Part shown: positions 8,772 to 16,685 of the stretch, in pieces
How positions within the stretch are numbered: position 1 is the stretch's first letter
How the letters are laid out: every line of letters starts with the position of its first letter
Assembly (NCBI GenBank): GCA_024233865.1
Contig: JACKPA010000016.1
Location: 62,001 to 126,000 of the forward strand
DNA from: Leptospiraceae bacterium
GTDB lineage: Bacteria; Spirochaetota; Leptospiria; Leptospirales; Leptospiraceae
Reading direction: 5' to 3'
Length of the DNA: 64,000 nucleotides
The notes under the pieces: model-generated
Told to the model about the DNA's origin: nothing
Databases searched by the model: none
What the model saw: the letters and a program-made list of their open reading frames with translations, nothing else
Position numbers and translations under genes: made by a program

Positions 8772-10616
8772 CTATTTTACACATCTAACATAAAATTTAT
8801 TAGCTTTAGGAGCATAAAAATATTGAAAGTTTTTCATGGATACATTATAGGCATCATCCGGGTCTTCTTCATATTCATTTTCTGTCCAATATCCGCAGCA
8901 TGGAGAAGTAAAAGCTTTTTTATTAGCTCTATATCCCACCCTTAAGTCTTCAATACTTGGAAGTCTCATTCCTTTGGCTTTACAATGCGTAACTGCAGAA
9001 AACCAACTCATTTTACGAATATCAGAACTTTGCCAAACCAAATTTCCGGTAGTTATATCTTGGTTAGCCGGTTCTTTTTTAACAGGTTTTTTGATAGTCT
9101 CTTTCTCTTCTTTTGGATGTTTTTCTGTTTTTTCGTGTTTTTTGATCTGAGGATGTTTTGTTTTGTGTTTGTCGAGTGTAATCTTCATTTTATGAGATTT
9201 TGCTTGATCCCTAAACCTTTTGGAATCTATAAACTCCTCTTTATACCCGTCCATTACTGCTTTGTATTTGTACAATTCGGATTTAATTGTTGTAAAAGGA
9301 GTATATCCGTCAATCAAGCCCGTTTCAATATTTACAATCATTGCCCCAGGCGGATCAGTTTCTATAATAATAGCTGGTTCTTCGTTTACCGAATCATTTG
9401 GAAAATTTTCCTCAATTTGATCTTCCTTCACCCGAGGAGGAATCGCATTTTTATTGCTTTTATTTTTTTCTTCCGTTATGATTTTTTCTTTAGGTTCTCC
9501 TTTCCAGATTGTTTTATAACCTAAAAACCCTCCAATTCCTATACCAAGCAGTAATCCCGAAACAATTAAACTTAAGTTTCTTATAAAATGCGGACCATGG
9601 GTATTTTTTGAGAGAGGAGTTTGTGCAAATTTTTCTAACTCTTCAGCAAATTCAAGCGCAGTTTGGAATCTCTTTTTTTTGTTTTTTGCACAAGCTTTAT
9701 TGATTATAGATTCCAGCTTTCTGTATAATTCCGCGTTTCCCTTATTATTTTTCAGGTCTAATTTTAATTTGCTTGTAAGAGTTGGTATCTTTTCTTTCAC
9801 CTGCTTAATCATAATGGAGATATCACTATCTCCTTTATAAGGAGTTTCCCCCGTTAGAAGTTCAAATAAAACAATTCCAACGGAATAAATATCACTTCTT
9901 CCATCAATATCCTTTTTCCCATGGCATTGTTCGGGACTCATATAGTTTACAGTACCCATGGTGATTTTATTTTTGGTGCGAAATTCTCCGAATATTTTGG
10001 CAATTCCAAAATCAACAATAATAGGTTCACCGGTTTCATTAAACATGATATTGGATGGTTTTATATCTCTGTGTGACTGTAACTTATTGTTATGGCAATA
10101 ATCTAGAGCTTTTAAAATTTTAATAACCAATTGAATTGCATCTTGTGGAGGGAAGGTTTTTCCCTCTCTTTTATATCTCTTTAACTTTTCGGAAACAGAA
10201 CCATTCGGTGCAAATTCCATTATATAATAAGGGCGTTCTCCACATAAACCTACATCAAAAACCTCAACAATATTCGGATGTTTTAGTCGAGCGGTTGTCC
10301 TTGCTTCTAAAAGAAACCTATCAATGAGTTCTTTCTCTTCCGCATATTCTGGATTGAGCATTTTGATAACAACTTTTCGTTCCAATGCAGTTTGTATACC
10401 AAGGTAAACCGTAGAAGACCCGCCAATCCCGATTTTACGTAAAACATCGTATTTTGGTGAAAGAGTTTTTTGCAATAACTCTAAATCTAGGTCCCTTTCT
10501 TCCTGAGAAATTTCAAAACTATACCCACAATTTAAACAGGCTTTTGTTAAGTCTCTATTTTTTGTTCCACAGACAGGGCAGGGTTTTATTATGTTTTCAG
10601 TGTTACTTAATGCCAT
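8772..10616 (-). CDS. Membrane Ser/Thr protein kinase with zinc ribbon, PEGA and DUF1566 domains
   Basis: A 614-residue Hanks-type kinase. An N-terminal zinc ribbon (CPVC and CLNC, about residues 13-30) precedes the kinase domain: GIGGSSTVYLG loop, VVIKML lysine, SHRDIKPSN catalytic loop, VDFGIAK, and NYMSPEQ. A single membrane helix (about 345-365) is followed outside by a PEGA domain (IIIETDPPGAMI ... YTPFT), a Lys/His-rich linker and a C-terminal DUF1566 domain (LVWQSSD, GMRLPSIEDLR, YWTENEY, FYVRCVK). The ATG at 10616 is preferred over an upstream TTG at 10652. It presumably senses envelope conditions through PEGA and DUF1566 and phosphorylates cytoplasmic targets; the targets are not known. 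Confidence 0.92.
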   Translation of the reverse strand: MALSNTENIIKPCPVCGTKNRDLTKACLNCGYSFEISQEERDLDLELLQKTLSPKYDVLRKIGIGGSSTVYLGIQTALERKVVIKMLNPEYAEEKELIDRFLLEARTTARLKHPNIVEVFDVGLCGERPYYIMEFAPNGSVSEKLKRYKREGKTFPPQDAIQLVIKILKALDYCHNNKLQSHRDIKPSNIMFNETGEPIIVDFGIAKIFGEFRTKNKITMGTVNYMSPEQCHGKKDIDGRSDIYSVGIVLFELLTGETPYKGDSDISIMIKQVKEKIPTLTSKLKLDLKNNKGNAELYRKLESIINKACAKNKKKRFQTALEFAEELEKFAQTPLSKNTHGPHFIRNLSLIVSGLLLGIGIGGFLGYKTIWKGEPKEKIITEEKNKSNKNAIPPRVKEDQIEENFPNDSVNEEPAIIIETDPPGAMIVNIETGLIDGYTPFTTIKSELYKYKAVMDGYKEEFIDSKRFRDQAKSHKMKITLDKHKTKHPQIKKHEKTEKHPKEEKETIKKPVKKEPANQDITTGNLVWQSSDIRKMSWFSAVTHCKAKGMRLPSIEDLRVGYRANKKAFTSPCCGYWTENEYEEDPDDAYNVSMKNFQYFYAPKANKFYVRCVK

Positions 10617-10742
10617 TATTGTATAAATATCATTATAGCTTATTTTATGCAATAATTTTCATACTGAATTAATTTGATTTTCTTAAAAGTAGCTCTTTTG
10701 TTTTTAAATTTTAGCCATGGATCCGTACCTTGATTATTTATA

Positions 10743-11651
10743 TCAAGCGGTAACTGGGTATTTTTCCAAAATAGAATCAATTGTAATGTCCTTTTCTTTC
10801 CAAAGGGTTTCAACCCACTGAGTAAGTTGCTTCCTATAAACTCCATCCTTTTGAAAATCCTTTCCTAACAATTCTTTTGGGATAGGATGAAATTTTAGTT
10901 TGACAACAATATGTTTAACATTACCTAAAAACAAATCCGTAAACACAACCTTTTCTGCGGAATACATAATTGTAACATCAATAAGCCCTTCCATCTGTTC
11001 ATTCATGGCATCCAAAACAGCTGATACCCCTTGAACCTTTGGGATAAGCAAGTTTTTATATGGAGAATTTTGCCGTTTTTGCTTATCCAGTGTAAACCTG
11101 GTTCCTTCTACAAAGCTCATAACAGATACAGGAGCGAGCTTGAATTTTTCACAGGCATCTTTAATTAATTGAACATCACTATCTTTGGCTTCTGGATGTT
11201 TTCTTAAATATTCTCTTGTGTATCTCTTAACAAAAGGAAAATCTAACGCCCACCAAATAAAACCAAGAATGGGAATTTTTCGCAGTTCTTCTTTGCAAAA
11301 AAACTTTAACATAGGAGCTCTACGATTTAGCAGTTTTTGCAGCACAACAATATCAACCCATGACCTATGGTTGCAGAGAACGATATTCCAACCCTTAACA
11401 GGTAAAAAATCGTCACCTTCTATATGCCAATTTATTTTCTGGGTAAGTGCAATTGTTAAGCTATTTCCATCAATCCAAAATGCAGCAATCCAGATTAAAA
11501 CTTTCGTACAAAATTTTTTTACACTTAAAATCGGGACAACCCATTTTATAATGGAAATCGGAAAAAAGAAAATGTACCAAAAAAACAGGTTTATAAAAAA
11601 AAGTAAAAACCCCAAAGGTGCTTTAATAAAAGAAGGTAAAAATCCTAACAT
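10743..11651 (-). CDS. Lysophospholipid acyltransferase (PlsC/LPLAT family)
   Basis: A 302-residue membrane enzyme that in this family acylates lysophosphatidic acid or a related lyso-lipid using acyl-CoA or acyl-ACP. It has the catalytic block NHRSWVD (NHx4D type) and the second block FVEGTR, with KFFCKEELRKIPILG between them. Two hydrophobic segments at the N-terminus (about 5-35 and 40-65) anchor it. The sequence order resembles the YihG/LCLAT branch rather than the short PlsC of lipid synthesis. It lies within the minus-strand cluster that begins at gmk, separated from its neighbours by about 110 and 126 bases, so it may have its own promoter. Confidence 0.9.
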   Translation of the reverse strand: MLGFLPSFIKAPLGFLLFFINLFFWYIFFFPISIIKWVVPILSVKKFCTKVLIWIAAFWIDGNSLTIALTQKINWHIEGDDFLPVKGWNIVLCNHRSWVDIVVLQKLLNRRAPMLKFFCKEELRKIPILGFIWWALDFPFVKRYTREYLRKHPEAKDSDVQLIKDACEKFKLAPVSVMSFVEGTRFTLDKQKRQNSPYKNLLIPKVQGVSAVLDAMNEQMEGLIDVTIMYSAEKVVFTDLFLGNVKHIVVKLKFHPIPKELLGKDFQKDGVYRKQLTQWVETLWKEKDITIDSILEKYPVTA

Positions 11652-11762
11652 AGTATTTCGATTTTTTTTGATTTGAAGGATAATGCAAGATATTAAAATA
11701 TATTATTGAAAAATCTTAATAGAAAAAATTATAACGTTATCCTTCAAAAAACCTTTATCAAA

Positions 11763-12875
11763 TTAAAAAATAAAACTATAACCCATGACAAAAGTCGATT
11801 GCTTGGAAGCAGTTGTATTTGGTGAAGCACTTCCATAAAAAGAAAAATAAAAACCTCTTTCCAAAAGATTGGAATAGTTTCTAGGCTTGGTTTTTTCCCA
11901 TTCAACACCAGTAAAATATGCATGAGTCAACTGAATTATATAAATTCCAACTGTGCCAGCGAGCATTATATTTCCCATTTTTTCTTCCAAACTTAAAGCT
12001 TCCATTTTTTTATTGTAACTCGCAATAGGTTGCCATAACATAAACCCGGACAAACTTGAATTGCTACCAAACAATAAACCATTAGTTATGAGCTTATCGT
12101 TTCTTTGAACTTTATATTGGTCTCTTTTGGATTCCACATCTAAAGTTGCCAAACCTCCAAACAATAAAGTAGTCAAAAATGTGAATCTGTAAAAATCACC
12201 CGCTTTTTCTTCCCTTGCGTAGTCATGTCCCCAACCAGGAAAAACTGCCGAGCGTTTTACGATGTCCCACCTGGAACGTTTCCTGCCATAGTATTCAACT
12301 TGGGTTTCATCCATTTTTAAGAATTTTTCCAACCTTCTTGTTCTGGCGCTTTGTTTGTTTAGTTCTTTGGTTACGGAATCTTTGTAAACCTTCTCTTTTG
12401 CTTCTTTTTCTTGAAGCTTTTTCCTTTCCATTTCCAAGTATTCTAATTCTTTTTTCAAAAGTTCATTTTGTTCTTTATAGAATTCAGTACGAGCTTTTTT
12501 GTCTTCCTTCTCTTCCTCAATCTGACTTTGCAACTCTTCTATACGAGACTCCAGATAATCAATACGTTGCCCAAGAGAACCGTCTTCATCATTTTTAGGA
12601 GTTTTTTTCTCTTTTTTGGATGGAGGAGCTTTCTCTTTTTTAGTTTCCACTTCTTGAATTTTTTTGATCTCTTCTTTGTTTAAATCTTTGTAAACAAACT
12701 TAAGTATTTGAGATTTATTGTAATCCTTTACCTGTCCGTCCTCTCCACGAAATTTAACACTATTTAAAGTTTGTTTTATGATTTTTCCTTTAATTGAGTT
12801 GCCATCTTTAAAAATAATTGTATGAGCAAAAATAATTTGTACAGCTACAAAAAATGAAATAATAAATTTACGCAT
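11763..12875 (-). CDS. Exported coiled-coil protein with DUF5683-like membrane part
   Basis: 370 residues. A signal peptide (1-18, ending IIFAH) leads to a short beta motif (GNSIKGKIIKQ ... GEDGQVKDYNKSQILKFVY). A long charged coiled coil follows (about 100-200). The C-terminal half has SAVFPGWGHDYAREEKAGDFY and three hydrophobic segments, resembling DUF5683-type small envelope proteins whose core is a PGWGQ motif. No catalytic residues are seen. The beta motif at the N-terminus is similar to the C-terminus of the FecR lipoprotein encoded immediately upstream (20 bases away), suggesting that the two act together in the envelope. Function is unknown. Confidence 0.65.
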   Translation of the reverse strand: MRKFIISFFVAVQIIFAHTIIFKDGNSIKGKIIKQTLNSVKFRGEDGQVKDYNKSQILKFVYKDLNKEEIKKIQEVETKKEKAPPSKKEKKTPKNDEDGSLGQRIDYLESRIEELQSQIEEEKEDKKARTEFYKEQNELLKKELEYLEMERKKLQEKEAKEKVYKDSVTKELNKQSARTRRLEKFLKMDETQVEYYGRKRSRWDIVKRSAVFPGWGHDYAREEKAGDFYRFTFLTTLLFGGLATLDVESKRDQYKVQRNDKLITNGLLFGSNSSLSGFMLWQPIASYNKKMEALSLEEKMGNIMLAGTVGIYIIQLTHAYFTGVEWEKTKPRNYSNLLERGFYFSFYGSASPNTTASKQSTFVMGYSFIF

Positions 12876-12895
12876 AGTTTCGTTTCTCTTAGTAT

Positions 12896-13771
12896 TTATT
12901 TAATAGTTTTCTGATCTACAACATGGGATGTATCAATTTTAACCATGCCTTTGACCGTATGGATAATCATATTATTCTCGTCCGATTCGATAATAACCCC
13001 TTTAAGCTCGGTCTTATTGTCTAGAGTAATGACTTCCAACTTTTTGTATTTTTTAAATAGACCATCTTCTGTTAGGATAGAGCCTGTAAATTCCAAATTA
13101 TCCGGCTTGGATACATTTTCAATAAATTCTTTTACTATAATTGGTTCCATCTCTACTTTGGGTGTTACAATACCTTCCTCGGTTACTTCAAGTTGCTCGT
13201 TAGGCTCAATAATTTTTTCTTCAATAGGCTCCGAGGCTTTTTCCCCTTCTCCATATTTAATAAGGGCAACTTTTCCCGTTTCAACCGCTACCGTAGTTTT
13301 GGGTTTTCCATTTGCAGATTTGTCTCCTACTTGGACAAGAAATCTAGTTCCTCTTGCGCTAGCCACAGCCGTAGGGGTTGCAATTTCATATTTCCCTTTT
13401 ACGTCTTTTTTTTGCAGTTTAACAATAACTAAACCTTTTTTCAAAAAAAAAGACATATCGTTATTTTTATCACTGATTAGTTTTTGAATGTTCAGCTGAG
13501 AATTTGCTTTGATTAAAATTTTGGAATTATCTTTTAGACTTAATTCTATCTTGGATCTATCACCGGTAATGATTGTGTGAGATTCATCTAACAAATCACC
13601 CATTTGAATTGGTTTTTTATCTTGAAGGTTGTCTTTGTAAACTTCTGCATTTCCACTAACAAAAGTGACTGCTGCTTTATAAGCATTATTCTGCTCCGAA
13701 CTTGTATCATCCTTTTTTTTACAACTTATTAGCAAACTTAATGCTAAAAGAAGTATTATTGTTTTTTTCAT
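12896..13771 (-). CDS. FecR-domain lipoprotein
   Basis: The ATG at 13771 has GGAG at a good distance and starts a typical lipoprotein signal MKKTIILLLALSLLISC, so the longer frame from 13825 is not used. About 291 residues. The FecR domain spans roughly residues 45-165, with GDLLDESHTIITGDRSKIEL and the hallmark ATPTAVASARGTRFLV. The C-terminus has ELKGVIIESDENNMIIHTVKGMVKI, a short beta motif also found in the next gene. FecR domains outside iron transport are generic ligand or peptide-binding modules in spirochaetes; no FecI sigma factor or TonB receptor is nearby, so an iron role is not supported. Confidence 0.88.
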   Translation of the reverse strand: MKKTIILLLALSLLISCKKKDDTSSEQNNAYKAAVTFVSGNAEVYKDNLQDKKPIQMGDLLDESHTIITGDRSKIELSLKDNSKILIKANSQLNIQKLISDKNNDMSFFLKKGLVIVKLQKKDVKGKYEIATPTAVASARGTRFLVQVGDKSANGKPKTTVAVETGKVALIKYGEGEKASEPIEEKIIEPNEQLEVTEEGIVTPKVEMEPIIVKEFIENVSKPDNLEFTGSILTEDGLFKKYKKLEVITLDNKTELKGVIIESDENNMIIHTVKGMVKIDTSHVVDQKTIK

Positions 13772-13853
13772 CGTGTTCTCCATTCTTTTTGAAAATTTAT
13801 TTTTATCGAATAGAAATGTCAACATACAAAATTATTTTTACAAGAAGTTTAGT

Positions 13854-14228
13854 TTAATCCACAACGCATCTTACGTGAAAAGGCAGGTACTTCCTATAGT
13901 GGTACACTCTGAAATCGTCCTCCGGATAAAAAGAAACTACATAAGCATTATCCTTTTCCGTTGCATAAGAAGAAGAAGACCAATACCTACAATAATTTTC
14001 ATAACACCTCAGTTCCCTTTTGCCGGAATCATAAGCAGACAAAAGTTCTTTTTTGGTTGGCAGACGCATTCCTTGTTTTTTGCACCTTTGTATCGCATTT
14101 TTCCAATTCAATTCGCCTTCATACCTACCCCATTTCAATCCGCTGGCAACAACATATTCATGTTTTACATTACAACCGGATAAAAATATAAAAATTATAT
14201 ATATTAATAAAAATAATTTCCCTATCAT
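13854..14228 (-). CDS. DUF1566 lipoprotein
   Basis: A 124-residue lipoprotein. The lipobox is FLSGC near residue 19. The rest is one DUF1566 (Lcl C-terminal-like) domain: LKWGRYEG, CKKQGMRLPTKKELLSAYDSG, YCRYWSSSSYATE, AYVVSFYPEDD and a final HVRCVVD. The same domain forms the C-terminus of the Ser/Thr kinase in this cluster. Its start lies two bases after the gmk stop, so it is translated from the gmk transcript. The domain's biochemical role is not established; it is frequent on surface lipoproteins of Leptospiraceae. Confidence 0.85.
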   Translation of the reverse strand: MIGKLFLLIYIIFIFLSGCNVKHEYVVASGLKWGRYEGELNWKNAIQRCKKQGMRLPTKKELLSAYDSGKRELRCYENYCRYWSSSSYATEKDNAYVVSFYPEDDFRVYHYRKYLPFHVRCVVD

Positions 14229-14230
14229 AA

Positions 14231-14788
14231 TTAGTCCCGGTATATAATTTGTGTTAACTTTTCAAAAGCCTCTTCCAAATTATCGTTTAAAATTTGATAA
14301 TCAAAATCATTTGCATATTTTAATTCAATTTTCCCATTTGCAAACCTTGTATTCAAACTTTCCTCCGTTTCAGTCCCTCTACCTCTAAGCCTTTGAAACC
14401 ATATTTCTTCACTAGGCGGAAGGATAAATATGGAAATTGCATCTTGAATATTTTTTTTTACAATTTTAGCTCCCTGGATATCTATATCCAAAATCACCTT
14501 TTTTCCATCATTAAGCCATTGGTAAATATATTTTTTAGGAGTCCCGTAATAATTGTTGTGAACTTTTGCCCATTCAAAAAAGAATTCTTCTTCAATTAGT
14601 TTTTGAAAGGTATCCGAATCAACAAAATGATAACTTTCTCCTTGCACTTCTCCATGTCTAATGCTACGAGAAGTAAAGGAAACGGAAAATTTCAAATCTT
14701 TATCTTTATTTAATAACTTTTGTATTAAGGTAGATTTCCCACCTCCGGCAACAGAAGAAATTATAAACAATTGTCCTACTTGATTCAT
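14231..14788 (-). CDS. gmk: Guanylate kinase
   Basis: Transfers phosphate from ATP to GMP to give GDP in the cytoplasm. 185 residues, close to the usual 190-210. The P-loop reads SSVAGGGKST, with the first Gly-Pro-Ser-Gly of the common GPSGxGK replaced. The GMP-binding features are clear: SFTSRSIRHGEVQGESYHFV, FEWAKVHNNYYGTP, and VILDIDIQGA, followed by FILPPSEEIWFQRLRGRGTE. A ribosome site, GAGGG, sits five bases before the ATG. It is the first gene of a minus-strand run of seven and the only housekeeping enzyme among envelope and signalling genes. Confidence 0.95.
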   Translation of the reverse strand: MNQVGQLFIISSVAGGGKSTLIQKLLNKDKDLKFSVSFTSRSIRHGEVQGESYHFVDSDTFQKLIEEEFFFEWAKVHNNYYGTPKKYIYQWLNDGKKVILDIDIQGAKIVKKNIQDAISIFILPPSEEIWFQRLRGRGTETEESLNTRFANGKIELKYANDFDYQILNDNLEEAFEKLTQIIYRD

Positions 14789-15001
14789 TTATCCCTCTTA
14801 AAATATCTAAGATGGTGTGCAAGTAGAAATTTACTATGATTAGAGTGATTTCCGTGATTAACATGATTAGATTCATTTGATTTTAAAGGATTTTCTTTAA
14901 TTCCATATCCGAAAACCACTCATGGCTGAGTATATTTTAATTCATTTTTCCGGCAAGCCAACTCAAAGTATATAACCGGACAATATAACACTTTTGATAA
15001 G

Positions 15002-15029
15002 TTGACAAAAATTCAATAATTTGTATCTA
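15002..15029 (+). promoter_or_regulatory. Probable promoter of the UDG-like gene
   Basis: A consensus TTGACA at 15002-15007, a 16-base spacer and TATCTA at 15024-15029. The expected transcript start would leave a leader of only about five bases before the ATG at 15041, and no Shine-Dalgarno is present. Confidence 0.5.
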
Positions 15030-15040
15030 GTGCTAATTGT

Positions 15041-15568
15041 ATGACTGACTTTAATGAATTTAAAATGGATCTTCAATCTTGTAGAGATTGTTTTCAAGCA
15101 AAAGAACCTGAATTACCGGTAGGTTCAAATAATGCGGAAATTGTTTTTTTATCCGTAGACCCTTATGGTGAAGAAATTGATCTCCTTCCGAATTCCTTAT
15201 ATTCTCGCTACATTAGTAATGTTATGCTTTATTTCCCTATGGAATATACTTACTATTTTACTAAGCTAAAATTTTGTGCCGGAGGTGAGCCAACCGTCTG
15301 TGTCAAAAAATGGAAAAAAAAAGAATTATCGTTTTTAAAACCTAGGATCCTTATAGTAATAGGAGATCTTTCTTTTCGGGAAATGATAGACGATTCTTTT
15401 TCTATGGAAGAATATTCGTTTGCCATACAAAATAATTTTACTTTTATGGGTGGAAATTTTTGTCTTTTAATTCTTCCTTCACCTTACTTTGTATACAAAG
15501 AAAAAAAGGAGTTAGCCTATTTTAACAAAAAATTAGCCGAATTACAATCTAGTTTTTATAAGTTATAA
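15041..15568 (+). CDS. Divergent uracil-DNA-glycosylase-superfamily protein with four cysteines
   Basis: 175 residues. The layout matches Fe-S family 4/5 UDGs: a CxxC pair near the N-terminus (LQSCRDC), a VFLSVDPYGEE strand where the catalytic GEAPG loop should be, then CAGGEPTVC followed by W and EL, then KPRILIVIGDLSF, which is the KPKVIVxLG strand of the family. The C-terminal LILPSPYF occupies the place of the HPS motif. The catalytic motif 1 is not conserved and motif 2 has lost its histidine, so uracil excision is doubtful. The gene is divergent from gmk. Assignment is by pattern only; a different Fe-S protein is possible. Confidence 0.5.
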   Translation: MTDFNEFKMDLQSCRDCFQAKEPELPVGSNNAEIVFLSVDPYGEEIDLLPNSLYSRYISNVMLYFPMEYTYYFTKLKFCAGGEPTVCVKKWKKKELSFLKPRILIVIGDLSFREMIDDSFSMEEYSFAIQNNFTFMGGNFCLLILPSPYFVYKEKKELAYFNKKLAELQSSFYKL

Positions 15569-15580
15569 TCAATTATTTAC

Positions 15581-15609
15581 TTGACGAAAATGAATTTTTG
15601 GGGTATTTA
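15581..15609 (+). promoter_or_regulatory. Promoter directly at the start of the serine hydrolase pair
   Basis: TTGACG at 15581-15586, a 17-base spacer and TATTTA at 15604-15609. The first ATG is at 15612. A start of transcription about eight bases after the -10 box would fall at or near the second ATG at 15618, so a leaderless message is possible. Confidence 0.45.
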
Positions 15610-15611
15610 CA

Positions 15612-16685
15612 ATGCTTATGATTAAAAAACTTAAGCTTATACCGATATTTTTTATACTTTTTTTATTTCCAAATAAAGATTCATTATATTCTCAAGACCA
15701 TAAGGGTAGTCACTTACAACAAGTCAAAAGTTCTTTATTTTCTTATCTCATTGGTTCGATCAATAAAGGAATTGTCCCCGGTGTGTCTCTTTCCATTTAC
15801 CAATCTTCTTCAAAAGTATTTGATTTTAATAACGGGATAGATAGCAAAACAGGTTTGGGAATTGCTTCCGTTACAAAACCATTTACGGCTTTTGCCATTT
15901 TGAAGTTGGTTGAACAAAATTTCGTCAATTTGGATGAGCCAATTTCCACTTATTTAAAATTCAATTTGGAAAATTCCAAATATAAAAATAATCCTATAAC
16001 AATTCGACACTTATTACAGCATACATCTTGTTTGCCGTTTCGAGGGTCTGGAAAACTTTACGCAATAAACAAAAGAGAATTTTACATTCCCACACAAATT
16101 TGTAAATCCGGATCAAAACACATCTACTCAAACAGCAATTACAACCTGTTACTGGCGATAGTGGAAACCGTAACCGGCAATACTTATAAGAATTATGTCC
16201 ATAAATCTATTTTTGGACCTCTTGAAATGAAAAATTCCAACGCTAGCAGGTCTAATGGAGCCGGTGGAATAATCAGCACATCTCAGGACTTGGCACATTT
16301 TGCTGAAATGATGGCAAATGAAGGTGTTTACAAAAATCGAATTATTCTTTCTCGAAAATTACTATCTCAAATGTTTCAAAAACCAACTTATACGGAAGAT
16401 GTTTATAGTTTTTATGCCTTAGGTTGGAGAGTGAAAAAAAATATGGAAGGGCAAATAGATTATGTATACCACACGGGAATTTGGAAAGACAGTTTATGTG
16501 AAATACGGTTTTTCCCCAAACAAAAGGCATACTACGTTCAACTTTCCAATCCGAAAAATTACGAAACTAAAAAAATCAATTCTTATCGAAAAACAGTAAC
16601 GGAGTTGGCTACACACATTGTTGCCGTATTAAACAAAATGAAACCGATAGCCAAGTTAGGGCTTCAAAACATACAAAGGTTATGA
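15612..16685 (+). CDS. Exported serine hydrolase, class C beta-lactamase fold (first of pair)
   Basis: A 357-residue protein with an N-terminal hydrophobic export signal (about 5-22). The active site is of the penicillin-binding-protein/class C type: Ser86 and Lys89 in ASVTKPF, Tyr172 in IYSNSNYN, and HTG in YVYHTGIWKD. Members include esterases, D-aminopeptidases and low-molecular-weight PBP-like peptidases, so it may act on peptidoglycan or small esters in the periplasm; the substrate cannot be read from sequence. ATG 15612 or 15618 could be the start. Its stop overlaps the ATG of the paralogous next gene (ATGA), so the pair is co-translated. Confidence 0.88.
   Translation: MLMIKKLKLIPIFFILFLFPNKDSLYSQDHKGSHLQQVKSSLFSYLIGSINKGIVPGVSLSIYQSSSKVFDFNNGIDSKTGLGIASVTKPFTAFAILKLVEQNFVNLDEPISTYLKFNLENSKYKNNPITIRHLLQHTSCLPFRGSGKLYAINKREFYIPTQICKSGSKHIYSNSNYNLLLAIVETVTGNTYKNYVHKSIFGPLEMKNSNASRSNGAGGIISTSQDLAHFAEMMANEGVYKNRIILSRKLLSQMFQKPTYTEDVYSFYALGWRVKKNMEGQIDYVYHTGIWKDSLCEIRFFPKQKAYYVQLSNPKNYETKKINSYRKTVTELATHIVAVLNKMKPIAKLGLQNIQRL

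Noticed and set aside
9220..9524. Plus-strand frames opposite the Ser/Thr kinase linker
   Set aside because: Antisense artefacts of Lys/Glu-rich codons in the kinase gene.
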